Made by a program: the position numbers and the translations under genes. A stretch of 22,399 nt of DNA from Bacteroidales bacterium UBA6408. Its GTDB lineage: Bacteria; Bacteroidota; Bacteroidia; Bacteroidales; UBA932. Shown one piece after another: positions 8,334 to 15,316 of this stretch. Under the pieces are notes generated by a model. It had not been told where the DNA came from. It searched no databases and worked only from the letters and a program-made list of their open reading frames with translations. The DNA lies in contig DJPQ01000036.1 of NCBI GenBank assembly GCA_002439805.1, positions 31,844-54,242 on the forward strand. The letters run 5' to 3'. Position 1 is the stretch's first letter; each line of letters opens with the position of its first letter.

Positions 8334-8429
8334 TTCGGGATGGGTCTGCTATGAAACGGGTCTGTGAAGACTGCCTGAAATTTCGGGATGGGTCTGCTAT
8401 GAAACGGGCCAGGGAGGACTGCCTGAAAT
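8334..8429 (+). repeat. Two-copy 48-base tandem repeat between SNF2 and ammonia-lyase genes
   Basis: Copies at 8334-8381 and 8382-8429 share TTCGGGATGGGTCTGCTATG and GACTGCCTGAAAT; they differ at a few positions in the middle. The repeat fills most of the 120-base gap between the helicase stop (8331) and the ammonia-lyase start (8452). No promoter box is clear in the gap. On the minus strand the core reads TTCATAGCAGACCC, similar to the minus-strand core TTCATGTCAGATCC of the 25-base repeat at 16739-16813. Confidence 0.85.
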
Positions 8430-8451
8430 ATGGGAAAAGACTGCTGAGAAT

Positions 8452-9984
8452 ATGGAAAATATGATGTTGGGTTTTGAATATGTGCGCCGCCTGCTCTATG
8501 GCGGCGAAAAAATAGACGTCGCTGCGCTTCCGATGGACTCCGTTATGAAATGCCACGAGTTCCTGAAGGAGTTCGCGTCCGACAAGGTGATATACGGAAT
8601 CAACACGGGATTCGGACCCATGGCGCAGTGGCGCGTCGATGACCGCTTTCTGACCGACCTCCAGTACAACATCATCCGCAGCCATGCTACCGGAGCGGGA
8701 GAACCTCTCCCCGACATAATGGTGAAGGCGGCGATGATAGCCAGGCTCGGAACTTTCCTCCAGTGCCGTTCCGGGGTGCATCCCGAGGTGGTGGAGCTCC
8801 TTGTCGAGTTCATAAACCGGGGAATATATCCCTTTATCCCGAGGCACGGAAGCGTCGGAGCCAGCGGAGACCTCGTTCAGCTCGCGCACATCGCGCTCAC
8901 CCTCATCGGAGAAGGCGAGGTGCACTGGAAAGGGGAGTGGCGGCCGTCGAAGGAGGTCATGGACGAAAACGGGCTCAGACCGCTCACGATGCGCATACGA
9001 GAAGGGCTCTCGCTCACCAACGGCACCTCGGTGATGACCGGCATAGGGCTCGTGAACCAGATTCGGGCCGAGCGGCTGCTCGACTGGGCGACGCTCGCCT
9101 CCGTGATGATGAACGAGATTGCCTCCTCGTTCGATGACCTCATGTCCGAAGAACTCAACGGATGCCGCCGCCACGAGGGGCAGCGGGTCATAGCCGCGAG
9201 GATGCGCCGTCTTTCCGAGGGCAGCCGGTGCCTGAGGAAGCGCGAGCATGAGCTCTACGACAGCGGGCATGGCGCAGACAGGGTCTTTGAGCATAAGGTG
9301 CAGGCCTACTACTCCCTCCGCTGCGCCCCTCAGATTCTCGGCCCCGTCTATGAGACTCTTTCAAATTCCCGCCGCGTGCTCGAGGAGGAGCTCAACTCAG
9401 CCTGCGACAACCCCATCGTCGATCCCGTTTCGCGGAATGTCTATCACGGCGGCAACTTCCACGGCGACTACGTTTCCCTTGAGGAGGACAAGGTCAAGAT
9501 TGCCATGGTTCGCGTCGCCATGACCGCCGAGCGTCAGCTGAACTACCTCTTCCACGACCGCATCAACGGCATACTCCCGCCGTTCCTGAACCTCGGCACT
9601 CTCGGGCTCAACTACGGTATGCAGGCCTGCCAGTTCACCGCCACCTCCACGACGGCCGAATGCCAGACCCTCGCCATGCCGAACTATGTGCACAGCATCC
9701 CCAACAACAACGACAATCAGGACATCGTCAGCATGGGAACTAACACCGCGCTCCTCTGCGCTCAGGTCATCGAGAATGTCAGTCAGGTCATGTCCATACT
9801 CTACATCGCTCTGGCACAGGCTGTTGACTGTCTGAAGATTGCTGATTCCCTCGCCCAGACGAGCCGTCGCGTATATGACGAAATCCGACGCATCGTGCCT
9901 CTCTTCGTCGAGGACACGCCGTTCTACAGGGACATCGCGAATGTCGCCGAATGGATGAAAAACAATCCTCTGAATCTCGGATAA
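8452..9984 (+). CDS. hutH: Aromatic amino acid ammonia-lyase (histidine/tyrosine ammonia-lyase family)
   Basis: This 510-aa MIO enzyme has the Ala-Ser-Gly triad that forms the catalytic MIO group at residues 137-139 (SVGASGDLVQLAH), the catalytic-Tyr loop YGINTGFGP from Tyr48, Ser77-His78 in the substrate-selectivity position, and the family motifs GTSVMTG, DNPI, QFTATSTTAE and SIPNNNDNQD. It deaminates a free aromatic amino acid: histidine to urocanate if HutH, or tyrosine to 4-coumarate if TAL. The stretch IPNNNDNQDIVSMGTN and others look, from memory, very like the Flavobacterium johnsoniae enzyme characterised as a tyrosine ammonia-lyase. No hutU, hutI or ftcD gene is nearby, so the hutH symbol is provisional. 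The start at 8452 follows the 48-base repeat; ATGs at 8461 and 8464 are alternatives. The family is certain; the substrate is not. Confidence 0.88.
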   Translation: MENMMLGFEYVRRLLYGGEKIDVAALPMDSVMKCHEFLKEFASDKVIYGINTGFGPMAQWRVDDRFLTDLQYNIIRSHATGAGEPLPDIMVKAAMIARLGTFLQCRSGVHPEVVELLVEFINRGIYPFIPRHGSVGASGDLVQLAHIALTLIGEGEVHWKGEWRPSKEVMDENGLRPLTMRIREGLSLTNGTSVMTGIGLVNQIRAERLLDWATLASVMMNEIASSFDDLMSEELNGCRRHEGQRVIAARMRRLSEGSRCLRKREHELYDSGHGADRVFEHKVQAYYSLRCAPQILGPVYETLSNSRRVLEEELNSACDNPIVDPVSRNVYHGGNFHGDYVSLEEDKVKIAMVRVAMTAERQLNYLFHDRINGILPPFLNLGTLGLNYGMQACQFTATSTTAECQTLAMPNYVHSIPNNNDNQDIVSMGTNTALLCAQVIENVSQVMSILYIALAQAVDCLKIADSLAQTSRRVYDEIRRIVPLFVEDTPFYRDIANVAEWMKNNPLNLG

Positions 9985-10029
9985 TCGGGATTTTTGGCGC
10001 GTCGGTAATATATTTTCGTCGTTTATTCA

Positions 10030-10037
10030 TATCTTTG
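10030..10037 (+). promoter_or_regulatory. Candidate -7 box for hisS
   Basis: TATCTTTG matches TAnnTTTG and lies 51 bases before the hisS ATG. No clear TTTG occurs 17-22 bases upstream, so the -33 element is weak or absent. Confidence 0.5.
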
Positions 10038-10058
10038 CAGGCGATTTTTTACACTAAT

Positions 10059-10090
10059 TATATCGTACATCAACTATATCGTATATCAAT
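10059..10090 (+). repeat. 16-base tandem duplication at the hisS start
   Basis: TATATCGTACATCAAC (10059-10074) is repeated as TATATCGTATATCAAT (10075-10090), with two differences. The second copy runs into the start codon of hisS at 10089. Confidence 0.8.
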
Positions 10091-11522
10091 GGCACAGAAA
10101 CCTTCGATTCCAAAGGGAACAAGAGACTTCGGCCCGGCGGAGATGGCCGGACGTAACTATATTTTTGACACAATCCGCTCTGTATTCAGAACTTACGGAT
10201 ACGCCCCGATTGAGACCCCGTCGATGGAGAACCTTTCCACGCTGATGGGGAAATACGGCGAGGAGGGCGACAAGCTGCTGTTCCGCATCCTTAACTCGGG
10301 AGAGGCGTTCAACGGAATCGACTTCAAGGAATATGAGACCGCGCCTTCGGCCTCCGACGACCCTGCGAAAGGTCCGTTCTACAACTGCCGTGCGCTCACT
10401 AACCGCGTGTGCGAGAAGGGGTTGCGCTATGACCTCACCGTTCCGTTCGCGCGTTTCGTCGTGCAGCACCAGAACGAGATTTCCTTCCCGTTCAAGAGGT
10501 TTCAGATTCAGCCTGTATGGCGTGCAGACCGGCCGCAGAAGGGCCGCTACCGCGAGTTCTACCAGTGCGACGCGGATGTCATCGGTTCCGCCTCGCAGCT
10601 CAACGAGCTTGAACTCGTGCAGATTGTCGACAGGGTGTTCGGCCTGTTCGACGTGCGCGTGTGCATAAAGATTAACAACCGCAAGGTGCTCACCGGACTT
10701 GCTGAAATCTGCGGTTTCCCGGACAAGGTCGTGGATATCACCGTGGCGATTGACAAGATTGACAAGATAGGGCTTGAGGCGGTTGAGGCCGAGATGCTTG
10801 AGAAGGGACTGACTGAGACGGCCGTGAAGGTCATCGAGCCTGTGCTTCAGATGAGCGGCACGACGGCCGGGAAGATTGCGCTTATGCGCGGTCTGTTCGG
10901 AGGCGGCTCGGCTTCGGGGATTGTCTCCGAGACGGGTCTGAAGGGCATTGACGAGCTGGAGGAGCTTTTCGGCTACATTGACGCGGCGGAAATCTCGCAG
11001 CAGGCGGAGATTGACCTTTCGCTTGCCCGGGGGCTGAACTACTACACCGGGGCCATCTTCGAGGTGAAGGCGCTGGACTTTGCCATCGGGAGCATCTGCG
11101 GAGGCGGCCGCTACGACAACCTCACGGGCATATTTGGTCTCCCTGGCATGTCCGGCGTCGGCATATCCTTCGGCGCGGACCGGATTTACGATGTCCTGAA
11201 GGCACTTGACAAGTTCCCTAAGGACGTGACCGACAGCGCAAGGGTTCTTTTCGCGAACATGGGCAGGGACGAGGTCCACTATCTCATCCCGCTTGTGAAG
11301 GCGCTGCGCGAGTCCGGCGTTTCCTGCGAGATTTTCCCTGAATCCGGCAAGCTGAAGAAGCAGTTCGACTACGCCGACCGCAGGCATATTCCGTTCATCT
11401 CCATCTGCGGGGGCGACGAGGCCGCCGCAGGCAAGGTGAACTTCAAGAATCTCGCGACCGGAGAGCAGCAGGCCTTCGACAAGGCGGACCTTGCCGGGAT
11501 GCGGGCGTTTCTGGGAATGTAA
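10089..11522 (+). CDS. hisS: Histidyl-tRNA synthetase
   Basis: This 477-aa class II aminoacyl-tRNA synthetase charges tRNA-His in the cytosol. The start at 10089 gives the canonical opening PSIPKGTRDF; a longer frame from 9951 would overlap the ammonia-lyase and has no sequence support. Motif 2 is seen as RFQIQPVWRADRPQKGRYREF around residue 145, with the histidine-specific ARGLNYYTG at 313-321 and GGGRYDNL following. The C-terminal anticodon-binding domain is present (ARVLFANMG onward to GEQQAFDKADL). Length is a little above E. coli HisRS, as is usual in Bacteroidetes. It has a likely own -7 box at 10030-10037. Immediately downstream is the promoter of the tRNA unit. Confidence 0.97.
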   Translation: MAQKPSIPKGTRDFGPAEMAGRNYIFDTIRSVFRTYGYAPIETPSMENLSTLMGKYGEEGDKLLFRILNSGEAFNGIDFKEYETAPSASDDPAKGPFYNCRALTNRVCEKGLRYDLTVPFARFVVQHQNEISFPFKRFQIQPVWRADRPQKGRYREFYQCDADVIGSASQLNELELVQIVDRVFGLFDVRVCIKINNRKVLTGLAEICGFPDKVVDITVAIDKIDKIGLEAVEAEMLEKGLTETAVKVIEPVLQMSGTTAGKIALMRGLFGGGSASGIVSETGLKGIDELEELFGYIDAAEISQQAEIDLSLARGLNYYTGAIFEVKALDFAIGSICGGGRYDNLTGIFGLPGMSGVGISFGADRIYDVLKALDKFPKDVTDSARVLFANMGRDEVHYLIPLVKALRESGVSCEIFPESGKLKKQFDYADRRHIPFISICGGDEAAAGKVNFKNLATGEQQAFDKADLAGMRAFLGM

Positions 11523-11548
11523 AAAAATTGCAAAAAGTTCAACAAAAG

Positions 11549-11579
11549 TTTGCAGCATCAAAAAAAAGTTGTACCTTTG
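11549..11579 (+). promoter_or_regulatory. Strong Bacteroidetes-type promoter for the tRNA unit
   Basis: TTTG at 11549-11552, a spacer of exactly 19 bases, and TACCTTTG at 11572-11579. The surrounding DNA is A-rich. The two tRNA genes follow 59 bases after the -7 box, and no coding sequence lies between. Confidence 0.85.
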
Positions 11580-11637
11580 CAATCCCATTCGGGAAAAGGT
11601 CGCTTGGCGATGTTTTCCGATGGGAGGATACAAAGAT

Positions 11638-11711
11638 TCCTGAATAGCTCAGTTGGTTAGAGCATCTGACTGTTAATCAGAGGGTCGCAGGTTCAAGTCC
11701 TGCTTCAGGAG
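11638..11711 (+). tRNA. tRNA-Asn (anticodon GTT)
   Basis: A full cloverleaf can be drawn. The acceptor stem TCCTGAA (11638-11644) pairs with TTCAGGA (11704-11710), with discriminator G at 11711. The D-arm is AGCTCAGTTGGTTAGAGC. The anticodon stem TCTGA/TCAGA flanks the loop CTGTTAA, with anticodon GTT at 11672-11674. The T-arm contains GGTTCAAGTCC. CCA is not encoded. The next tRNA begins 6 bases later. Confidence 0.97.
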
Positions 11712-11717
11712 CAACAT

Positions 11718-11793
11718 CGCGGGGTAGAGCAGTTGGTAGCTCGTCGGGCTCATAACCCGGAGGCCGGAGGTTCGAGTCCTTCCCCCGCTACCA
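11718..11793 (+). tRNA. Initiator tRNA-fMet (anticodon CAT)
   Basis: The 76-base gene includes an encoded CCA at 11791-11793. Anticodon CAT is at 11751-11753. Two initiator hallmarks are visible: three G:C pairs at the base of the anticodon stem (GGG before the loop, CCC after), and an unpaired first acceptor position (C at 11718 facing T at position 72, as E. coli has C1 facing A72). It is co-transcribed with tRNA-Asn. Confidence 0.95.
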
Positions 11794-11797
11794 ATCC

Positions 11798-11831
11798 AAG
11801 ACATCGAGGTTTTCACTTCGGTGTCTTTTTT
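11798..11831 (+). terminator. Intrinsic terminator of the tRNA unit
   Basis: AAGACATCGAG (from 11798) pairs with CTTCGGTGTCTT (to about 11827) around a short loop, followed by a run of six T. It starts 5 bases after the initiator tRNA. Confidence 0.8.
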
Positions 11832-12031
11832 GTTCGTTGCAATGTCATCGCAAGACTTCCCGATGAATTACCGCAAAAGTTACCGACAAAACACCACAAA
11901 AATTCCCGATAGATTGTGCAAGTTATTGAATATCAATTCTCTGCGCTCGCTTGGGATTTTACTGTCGCGCTATTTCGTTTAGCAAAACAAATCGTCCGGC
12001 ACAACCTGCGACTGGGCGATGTTGCCTTCAA
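11832..12031. other. 200-base intergenic gap, nothing recognised
   Basis: AT-richer sequence between the tRNA terminator and the 3' end of the abiEii-like gene. Short frames reading through it lack any support, and I see no promoter, tRNA fragment or repeat of the tRNA 3' end. Confidence 0.5.
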
Positions 12032-12862
12032 CTACAATTCTACTTTCATCATCTCCGCCAATTGGAGAAAATACTCGGTGGTCCAGATTTCGAGTTCGCG
12101 TGGATTGTTCATGAAGGGGAAAACATCGGCCTTGACCTGATTGATGTCGGCGGACATGAGGCGATTCTTGAGGGCGGACATAAACTCATTCAGTTCCATT
12201 TCTTTCCCATTGAACTGCCGGATTCTTTCCTGAATGTGCTTGAAGTCAAGGGGCACGCCGTTTCTGACATACCACTCGAAATCATACCAGTCACGGCCTT
12301 TGACCCGGTTTTTCCACGTTCGGAATACAAGTGCGTGCATTTTCCCCGCGAAAAGATCCGGAAGGGTGACGCATCTTGTCATGAAGGACTTGGGCTGTAG
12401 CAGAAGCCTTTGCTCTGTTGTGAATCCGAGGGGCGGGACCGTGTCAACTTCAATCTTTACCTTGATGGATTTCTCGGTTTGGAAAGATATGTCATATACA
12501 TCAGTATTGTCTTTCAGAAAGGCAGATTCAACTTTCCCGAAGTTCTTCTTGTCCTTCTTTTTGATTTCCACGGTTCTTCCGACGAGTGCGAACTCATCTA
12601 TTATTGCCTGAAAGTAATTCTCGAATTTAAATGATTCATAGCTTTTCAGCAAAGTGAAGTCCATATCTTCACTGAACCTGTTCAGACCATGGAATATTCT
12701 CAGGCAAGTTCCGCCATAGAAAGCCGCCTTGTCAAAAAAGCCTCCGTCGGCAAGTCCCGCGAGCACAATCTGCTGACTCACTTCATAGACTGCATTGCGT
12801 CTTGACTGTTCGGTGTTCAGGTCGTATGCAGAGAGCATTCTTTCATAAAGTGCGTTCATCAT
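12032..12862 (-). CDS. abiEii: AbiEii-type nucleotidyltransferase toxin (type IV toxin-antitoxin)
   Basis: From the ATG at 12862 the product is 276 aa. It has the AbiEii/DUF1814 nucleotidyltransferase motif: FYGGTCLRIFHGLNRFSEDMDF, with Gly50-Gly51-Thr52 and the metal-binding Asp66-x-Asp68. It also has the later family motif KMHALVF...RVKGRDWYD. Relatives transfer nucleotides to tRNA or other targets and cause growth arrest during phage infection. The frame extends upstream to 12919, but ATGATG at 12862-12857 overlaps the stop of the preceding gene (12861-12859), the usual coupled AbiEi-AbiEii arrangement, so the shorter start is preferred. The gene is AT-richer than its flanks. A defence role is inferred from the family. 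Confidence 0.88.
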   Translation of the reverse strand: MMNALYERMLSAYDLNTEQSRRNAVYEVSQQIVLAGLADGGFFDKAAFYGGTCLRIFHGLNRFSEDMDFTLLKSYESFKFENYFQAIIDEFALVGRTVEIKKKDKKNFGKVESAFLKDNTDVYDISFQTEKSIKVKIEVDTVPPLGFTTEQRLLLQPKSFMTRCVTLPDLFAGKMHALVFRTWKNRVKGRDWYDFEWYVRNGVPLDFKHIQERIRQFNGKEMELNEFMSALKNRLMSADINQVKADVFPFMNNPRELEIWTTEYFLQLAEMMKVEL

Positions 12863-13482
12863 TGGAGGAGTTTTATGATAGTTTCTATAGAATCTTTTTT
12901 CTTTCCGACATTTGCGCATTGTCGCAGTATTGAAATATCAAATTTGCTGAAGGCATCCATGTCAAGCCGCAAATCCTTCTCAAGATAGATTTCCGCCTCC
13001 TTTCGATATCGCAGGTTCACTCCTTTCGACCATCCGATAAGGTCACAGAGTGCTTTCTCTGGACTTGCAATCAGGAATGAAGAGCCATTTTCCGCCTCGT
13101 TACTGATGCCGATGGGAAAATATTGTCTTGTGACGAAAGTGTAGTCAAAGACTCCGAGGGCATTGCTGAACCTGCGTGAATGCTTGAGTGTCATGCTCTG
13201 CATGACATTTACTCTCTCTGGAATAATGCCATACCAGCGCAACGCACTGTGCATCGAGACATAGGAGGGGGAATATATGTGATTGGCCGCCAGTTCCAAC
13301 GAAATTCGTCTGTCGGACACATCGGGATTGACGACATATAACCCCTTCTTGAGGCGGATGATTTCTTTCTTGTCCTCAAGTGCGGCGACCTTTTGATTGA
13401 TTCCTGACAATCTCGGATAGAACGACGCAATCGTGGCCGTTGTCACCGGAGTGTTGCCTAAGGTATGAAATTCGTTTCTCAT
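12859..13482 (-). CDS. abiEi: AbiEi-type antitoxin / transcriptional regulator (type IV toxin-antitoxin)
   Basis: This 207-aa protein has an N-terminal winged-helix region. It then carries the motif block typical of AbiEi antitoxins: IIRLKKGLYVVNP (about residues 40-53), LELAANHIYSPSYVSMHSALRWYGIIPE, and SPEKALCDL. In known AbiE systems this protein represses its own operon and neutralises AbiEii without direct contact. It is the first gene of the pair, and its stop overlaps the toxin start. A -7 box lies only 5 bases before its ATG (see the promoter entry), so the transcript may be leaderless. The module sits on the minus strand between a tRNA unit and a wall-related operon. Confidence 0.87.
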   Translation of the reverse strand: MRNEFHTLGNTPVTTATIASFYPRLSGINQKVAALEDKKEIIRLKKGLYVVNPDVSDRRISLELAANHIYSPSYVSMHSALRWYGIIPERVNVMQSMTLKHSRRFSNALGVFDYTFVTRQYFPIGISNEAENGSSFLIASPEKALCDLIGWSKGVNLRYRKEAEIYLEKDLRLDMDAFSKFDISILRQCANVGKKKDSIETIIKLLQ

Positions 13483-13487
13483 GAATG

Positions 13488-13520
13488 CAAAGATAGTAAA
13501 ATTATGAACATAAAATCAAG
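13488..13520 (-). promoter_or_regulatory. Candidate promoter of the AbiE module
   Basis: On the minus strand, TATCTTTG (complement of 13488-13495) matches TAnnTTTG. A CTTG (complement of 13517-13520) lies 21 bases upstream as a weak -33 element. The start codon at 13482-13480 is 5 bases past the -7 box, so transcription would begin at or next to the ATG. Confidence 0.5.
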
Positions 13521-13614
13521 TTTTTCTTTATTTTGTGTTCGAGGTTTTACTGTTATGGCATATTGGCTCAGATAGAAACGGGTAGTGCGGAACCATGCTT
13601 TATTAGGTCTGGAA

Positions 13615-13720
13615 GTCATTAGGATTTGTCATTACGTGGGGTAAAAATATGAGATAATGACAAATTCGGGGCTGTAAATATGTCATTATCTCGGTTATTG
13701 AGGACGGATAATGACAAATG
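13615..13720. repeat. Phased array of GTCATTA / TAATGAC inverted sites
   Basis: The 7-mer occurs at 13628-13634 (GTCATTA), 13655-13661 (TAATGAC), 13682-13688 (GTCATTA) and 13709-13715 (TAATGAC), with starts exactly 27 bases apart and alternating orientation. A further GTCATTA is at 13615-13621. The longer TAATGACAAAT is shared by three of them. GAGATAATGACA (13651-13662) and its exact complement (13681-13692) form a 12-base inverted repeat with an 18-base loop. It lies in the 304-base gap between the divergent AbiE module and the HU-like gene. No gene is recognised there. Confidence 0.8.
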
Positions 13721-13754
13721 AAGGGGCGTGGCCGTGGCTTATGGAAAATTTTAT

Positions 13755-13770
13755 TAAATTTGTAAGTTTG
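13755..13770 (+). promoter_or_regulatory. Two adjacent candidate -7 boxes before the HU-like gene
   Basis: TAAATTTG (13755-13762) is followed directly by TAAGTTTG (13763-13770); both match TAnnTTTG. The ATG is at 13787. I see no convincing TTTG at the -33 distance for either. Confidence 0.5.
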
Positions 13771-13786
13771 AAAAAACACGCGCCGT

Positions 13787-14674
13787 ATGGACATTGACCT
13801 TCTTTCAAAAATGGTGTATGACCTCATTCTGGAAAATGACAGGGTTGCCCTGCCGGGAGTGGGGTGCTTTGTGGCCGAAATTGTGCCGGCGAGCTTCTCC
13901 GACAGGGGCTATACGATAAATCCGCCTTACAGGAAGCTCTGTTTCAGAAGCCGGCCCGACGACGGGAACCTGCTTGTGCGGCTCTATGCCCGGGCGAATG
14001 ACGTCACGGAAGAGGCGGCGAGGCGCATCGTGACCGATTTTCTTGCGGAGATGAAGGATGTGCTTTATGCCCGGAAGGTCATTGTTTTTCCGGGACTCGG
14101 ACGGCTCAGGGCGACGCGGGAGAACAATCTGTTTTTCGTCGCCGACGAGGCTCTTGACATCTATCCTGAGGGCTTCGGGCTTCAGCCCCTGTCGCTGAAG
14201 ACCCACAAGGAGACGGCGCAGGAGCTGTCCGACACAATGAACGGAATTGATGACATACTCCACTCTGAGCAGGCGTCTGAGCCGGCGTCTGAACCGACAG
14301 TAGAGTCTGTTTCTGAGCCGGCCCCTGAACCAGTTGTTGAACCGGTTGTTGAACCGGCGTCTGAACCGGAGTCTGAACCGGCGTCTGAACCAGTGTCTGA
14401 ACCGGTTGTTGAACCGGTGTCTGAACCGGCGTCTGAACCGTTGCCGGAAACGACCGCGGAACCGGTTTCTGTGTCATCGGCTGAGCCTGTCCCTGCTCCG
14501 GCAAAAAAGAAAAAGTCGCCAGCGAAGGTGGCGCTGACGGTGCTCCTGTCGCTGCTCCTTGCCGCAGCGCTGCTCTTCGGAGTGTTCGTGCTGCTGGTCA
14601 ACTGCTTCCCGGACTTTCTGGACACCCTGCTCTACACCCCCGAGGAACTTGAAATCATAAACTATAAACTGTAG
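13787..14674 (+). CDS. HU/CCDC81-type domain protein with acidic Pro repeats and one membrane segment
   Basis: This 295-aa protein is modular. Residues 1 to about 130 resemble the paired bacterial HU-CCDC81 domains found in Bacteroidetes: LILENDRVALPGVGCFVAEIVPA, then INPPYRKLCFRS, then VIVFPGLGRLRA. Residues about 160-225 are a low-complexity linker of SEP/VEP tripeptides encoded by 12- and 18-base repeats. After a Lys-rich stretch (KKKKSPAK) comes one strongly hydrophobic segment, about residues 248-272, and a short tail. The layout suggests a cytoplasmic HU-like head tethered to the inner membrane. The family is often linked to envelope or SPOR-type proteins; whether it binds DNA is not established. 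It is first in the + strand string, and its stop is 6 bases before the NUDIX gene. Confidence 0.75.
   Translation: MDIDLLSKMVYDLILENDRVALPGVGCFVAEIVPASFSDRGYTINPPYRKLCFRSRPDDGNLLVRLYARANDVTEEAARRIVTDFLAEMKDVLYARKVIVFPGLGRLRATRENNLFFVADEALDIYPEGFGLQPLSLKTHKETAQELSDTMNGIDDILHSEQASEPASEPTVESVSEPAPEPVVEPVVEPASEPESEPASEPVSEPVVEPVSEPASEPLPETTAEPVSVSSAEPVPAPAKKKKSPAKVALTVLLSLLLAAALLFGVFVLLVNCFPDFLDTLLYTPEELEIINYKL
14266..14466 (+). repeat. Degenerate 12/18-base repeats encoding (S/V)EP-rich linker
   Basis: Units such as GCGTCTGAACCG and GTTGTTGAACCG recur many times in frame, encoding ASEP, VVEP, ESEP and VSEP. Such arrays expand and contract by slippage, so linker length probably varies among strains. 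Confidence 0.85.
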
Positions 14675-14680
14675 CCGCCG

Positions 14681-15268
14681 ATGTTCGAACTGATCTATCC
14701 CGTCGAACCGGCTCCGATGCTTCCCGGACTCACCGCCGACTCCCCGCGAGAGAGGCGGATTGAGGGCGAGGTCTTTCCCGTCGTCGAGGAGAGCGGGCTT
14801 GTCGTCGGGCGTGCCGAAAGGAAATACTGTCACGGCGGGTCGCGTCTCCTGCACCCGGTCGTGCATCTTCACATAATCGACCGCGAGGAGAGGATATATC
14901 TCCAGAAACGCTCGATGAAGAAGGACATACAGCCGGGGAAATGGGACACGGCGGTCGGGGGACACGTCGGCTACGGGGAAAGTCTCGTCGAGGCGCTGCT
15001 GCGCGAATCCATGGAAGAACTGCATCTGACGCGCTTCAATCCCGTCTATATCGGGACATATCCCTACGATTCCGTCCGTGAACGCGAGCTTGTGAACATC
15101 TTTGCGGCCGTCGGCTCATTCGACATAAGCCCGGATCTTGACGAGGTCACGGAGGGACGGTTCTGGACGCTCGGGGAAATTGACGAGGCGATGGGGAAAA
15201 ATATCCTCACCCCCAATTTTGAGATGGAATTCGGGAATATACGGGAAAAACTGCTTGCATTGCTCTGA
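14681..15268 (+). CDS. NUDIX hydrolase
   Basis: This 195-aa protein has a clear NUDIX box: Gly94 and Glu100 in GHVGYGE, then Arg108-Glu109 and Glu112-Glu113 in RESMEEL, giving the metal-binding pattern G-x5-E-x7-RE-x2-EE. The N-terminal part (to about residue 60) and LHIIDREERIYLQKRS resemble the YfcD/IPP-isomerase-like subgroup. It would hydrolyse a nucleoside diphosphate linked to another moiety; the substrate is unknown. The gene starts 6 bases after the HU-like gene and ends 12 bases before the glycosyltransferase, so it is almost certainly co-transcribed. Hydrolysis of a nucleotide sugar would fit the neighbourhood, but this is inference. Confidence 0.9.
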   Translation: MFELIYPVEPAPMLPGLTADSPRERRIEGEVFPVVEESGLVVGRAERKYCHGGSRLLHPVVHLHIIDREERIYLQKRSMKKDIQPGKWDTAVGGHVGYGESLVEALLRESMEELHLTRFNPVYIGTYPYDSVRERELVNIFAAVGSFDISPDLDEVTEGRFWTLGEIDEAMGKNILTPNFEMEFGNIREKLLALL

Positions 15269-15280
15269 ACCTACGGGATT

Positions 15281-15316
15281 ATGCGAATGAACGGAATTAT
15301 GTCAATGAACGGAATA
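15281..15316 (+). repeat. 18-base tandem duplication at the glycosyltransferase start
   Basis: ATGCGAATGAACGGAATT (15281-15298) is followed by ATGTCAATGAACGGAATA (15299-15316), matching at 15 of 18 positions. It encodes MRMNGI then MSMNGI, so there are four in-frame ATG codons and the true start is ambiguous. Confidence 0.8.

Noticed and set aside
7147..9294. 715-codon open frame on the minus strand across the SNF2 and ammonia-lyase genes
   Set aside because: It is opposite two well-supported + strand enzymes, has no recognisable motif, and even runs through the 48-base repeat. Long antisense frames are expected in GC-rich coding DNA.
9951..10088. 46-codon N-terminal extension of HisRS
   Set aside because: It overlaps the end of the ammonia-lyase gene, crosses the -7 box and the 16-base repeat, and the canonical HisRS opening starts at 10089.
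10086..11633. 515-codon minus-strand frame opposite hisS
   Set aside because: Shadow of a certain housekeeping gene; the product is low-complexity with no known motif, and its start lies in the tRNA leader.
12863..12919. Longer start for the AbiEii-like toxin
   Set aside because: The extension lies wholly within the antitoxin gene, is rich in Arg/Lys, and the ATGATGA overlap at 12862-12857 gives the normal coupled start.
11718..13482. AbiE module as an element integrated at the initiator tRNA gene
   Set aside because: The tRNA is intact and has its own terminator, but I found no direct repeat of its 3' end on the far side of the module and no integrase gene.
13615..13720. CRISPR array
   Set aside because: The 27-base regular spacing is suggestive, but the repeated unit is only 7-11 bases, it alternates in orientation, and there are no cas genes.
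13603..13827. 74-codon minus-strand frame in the gap before the HU-like gene
   Set aside because: It only translates the phased GTCATTA array and part of the HU-like gene; no independent support.
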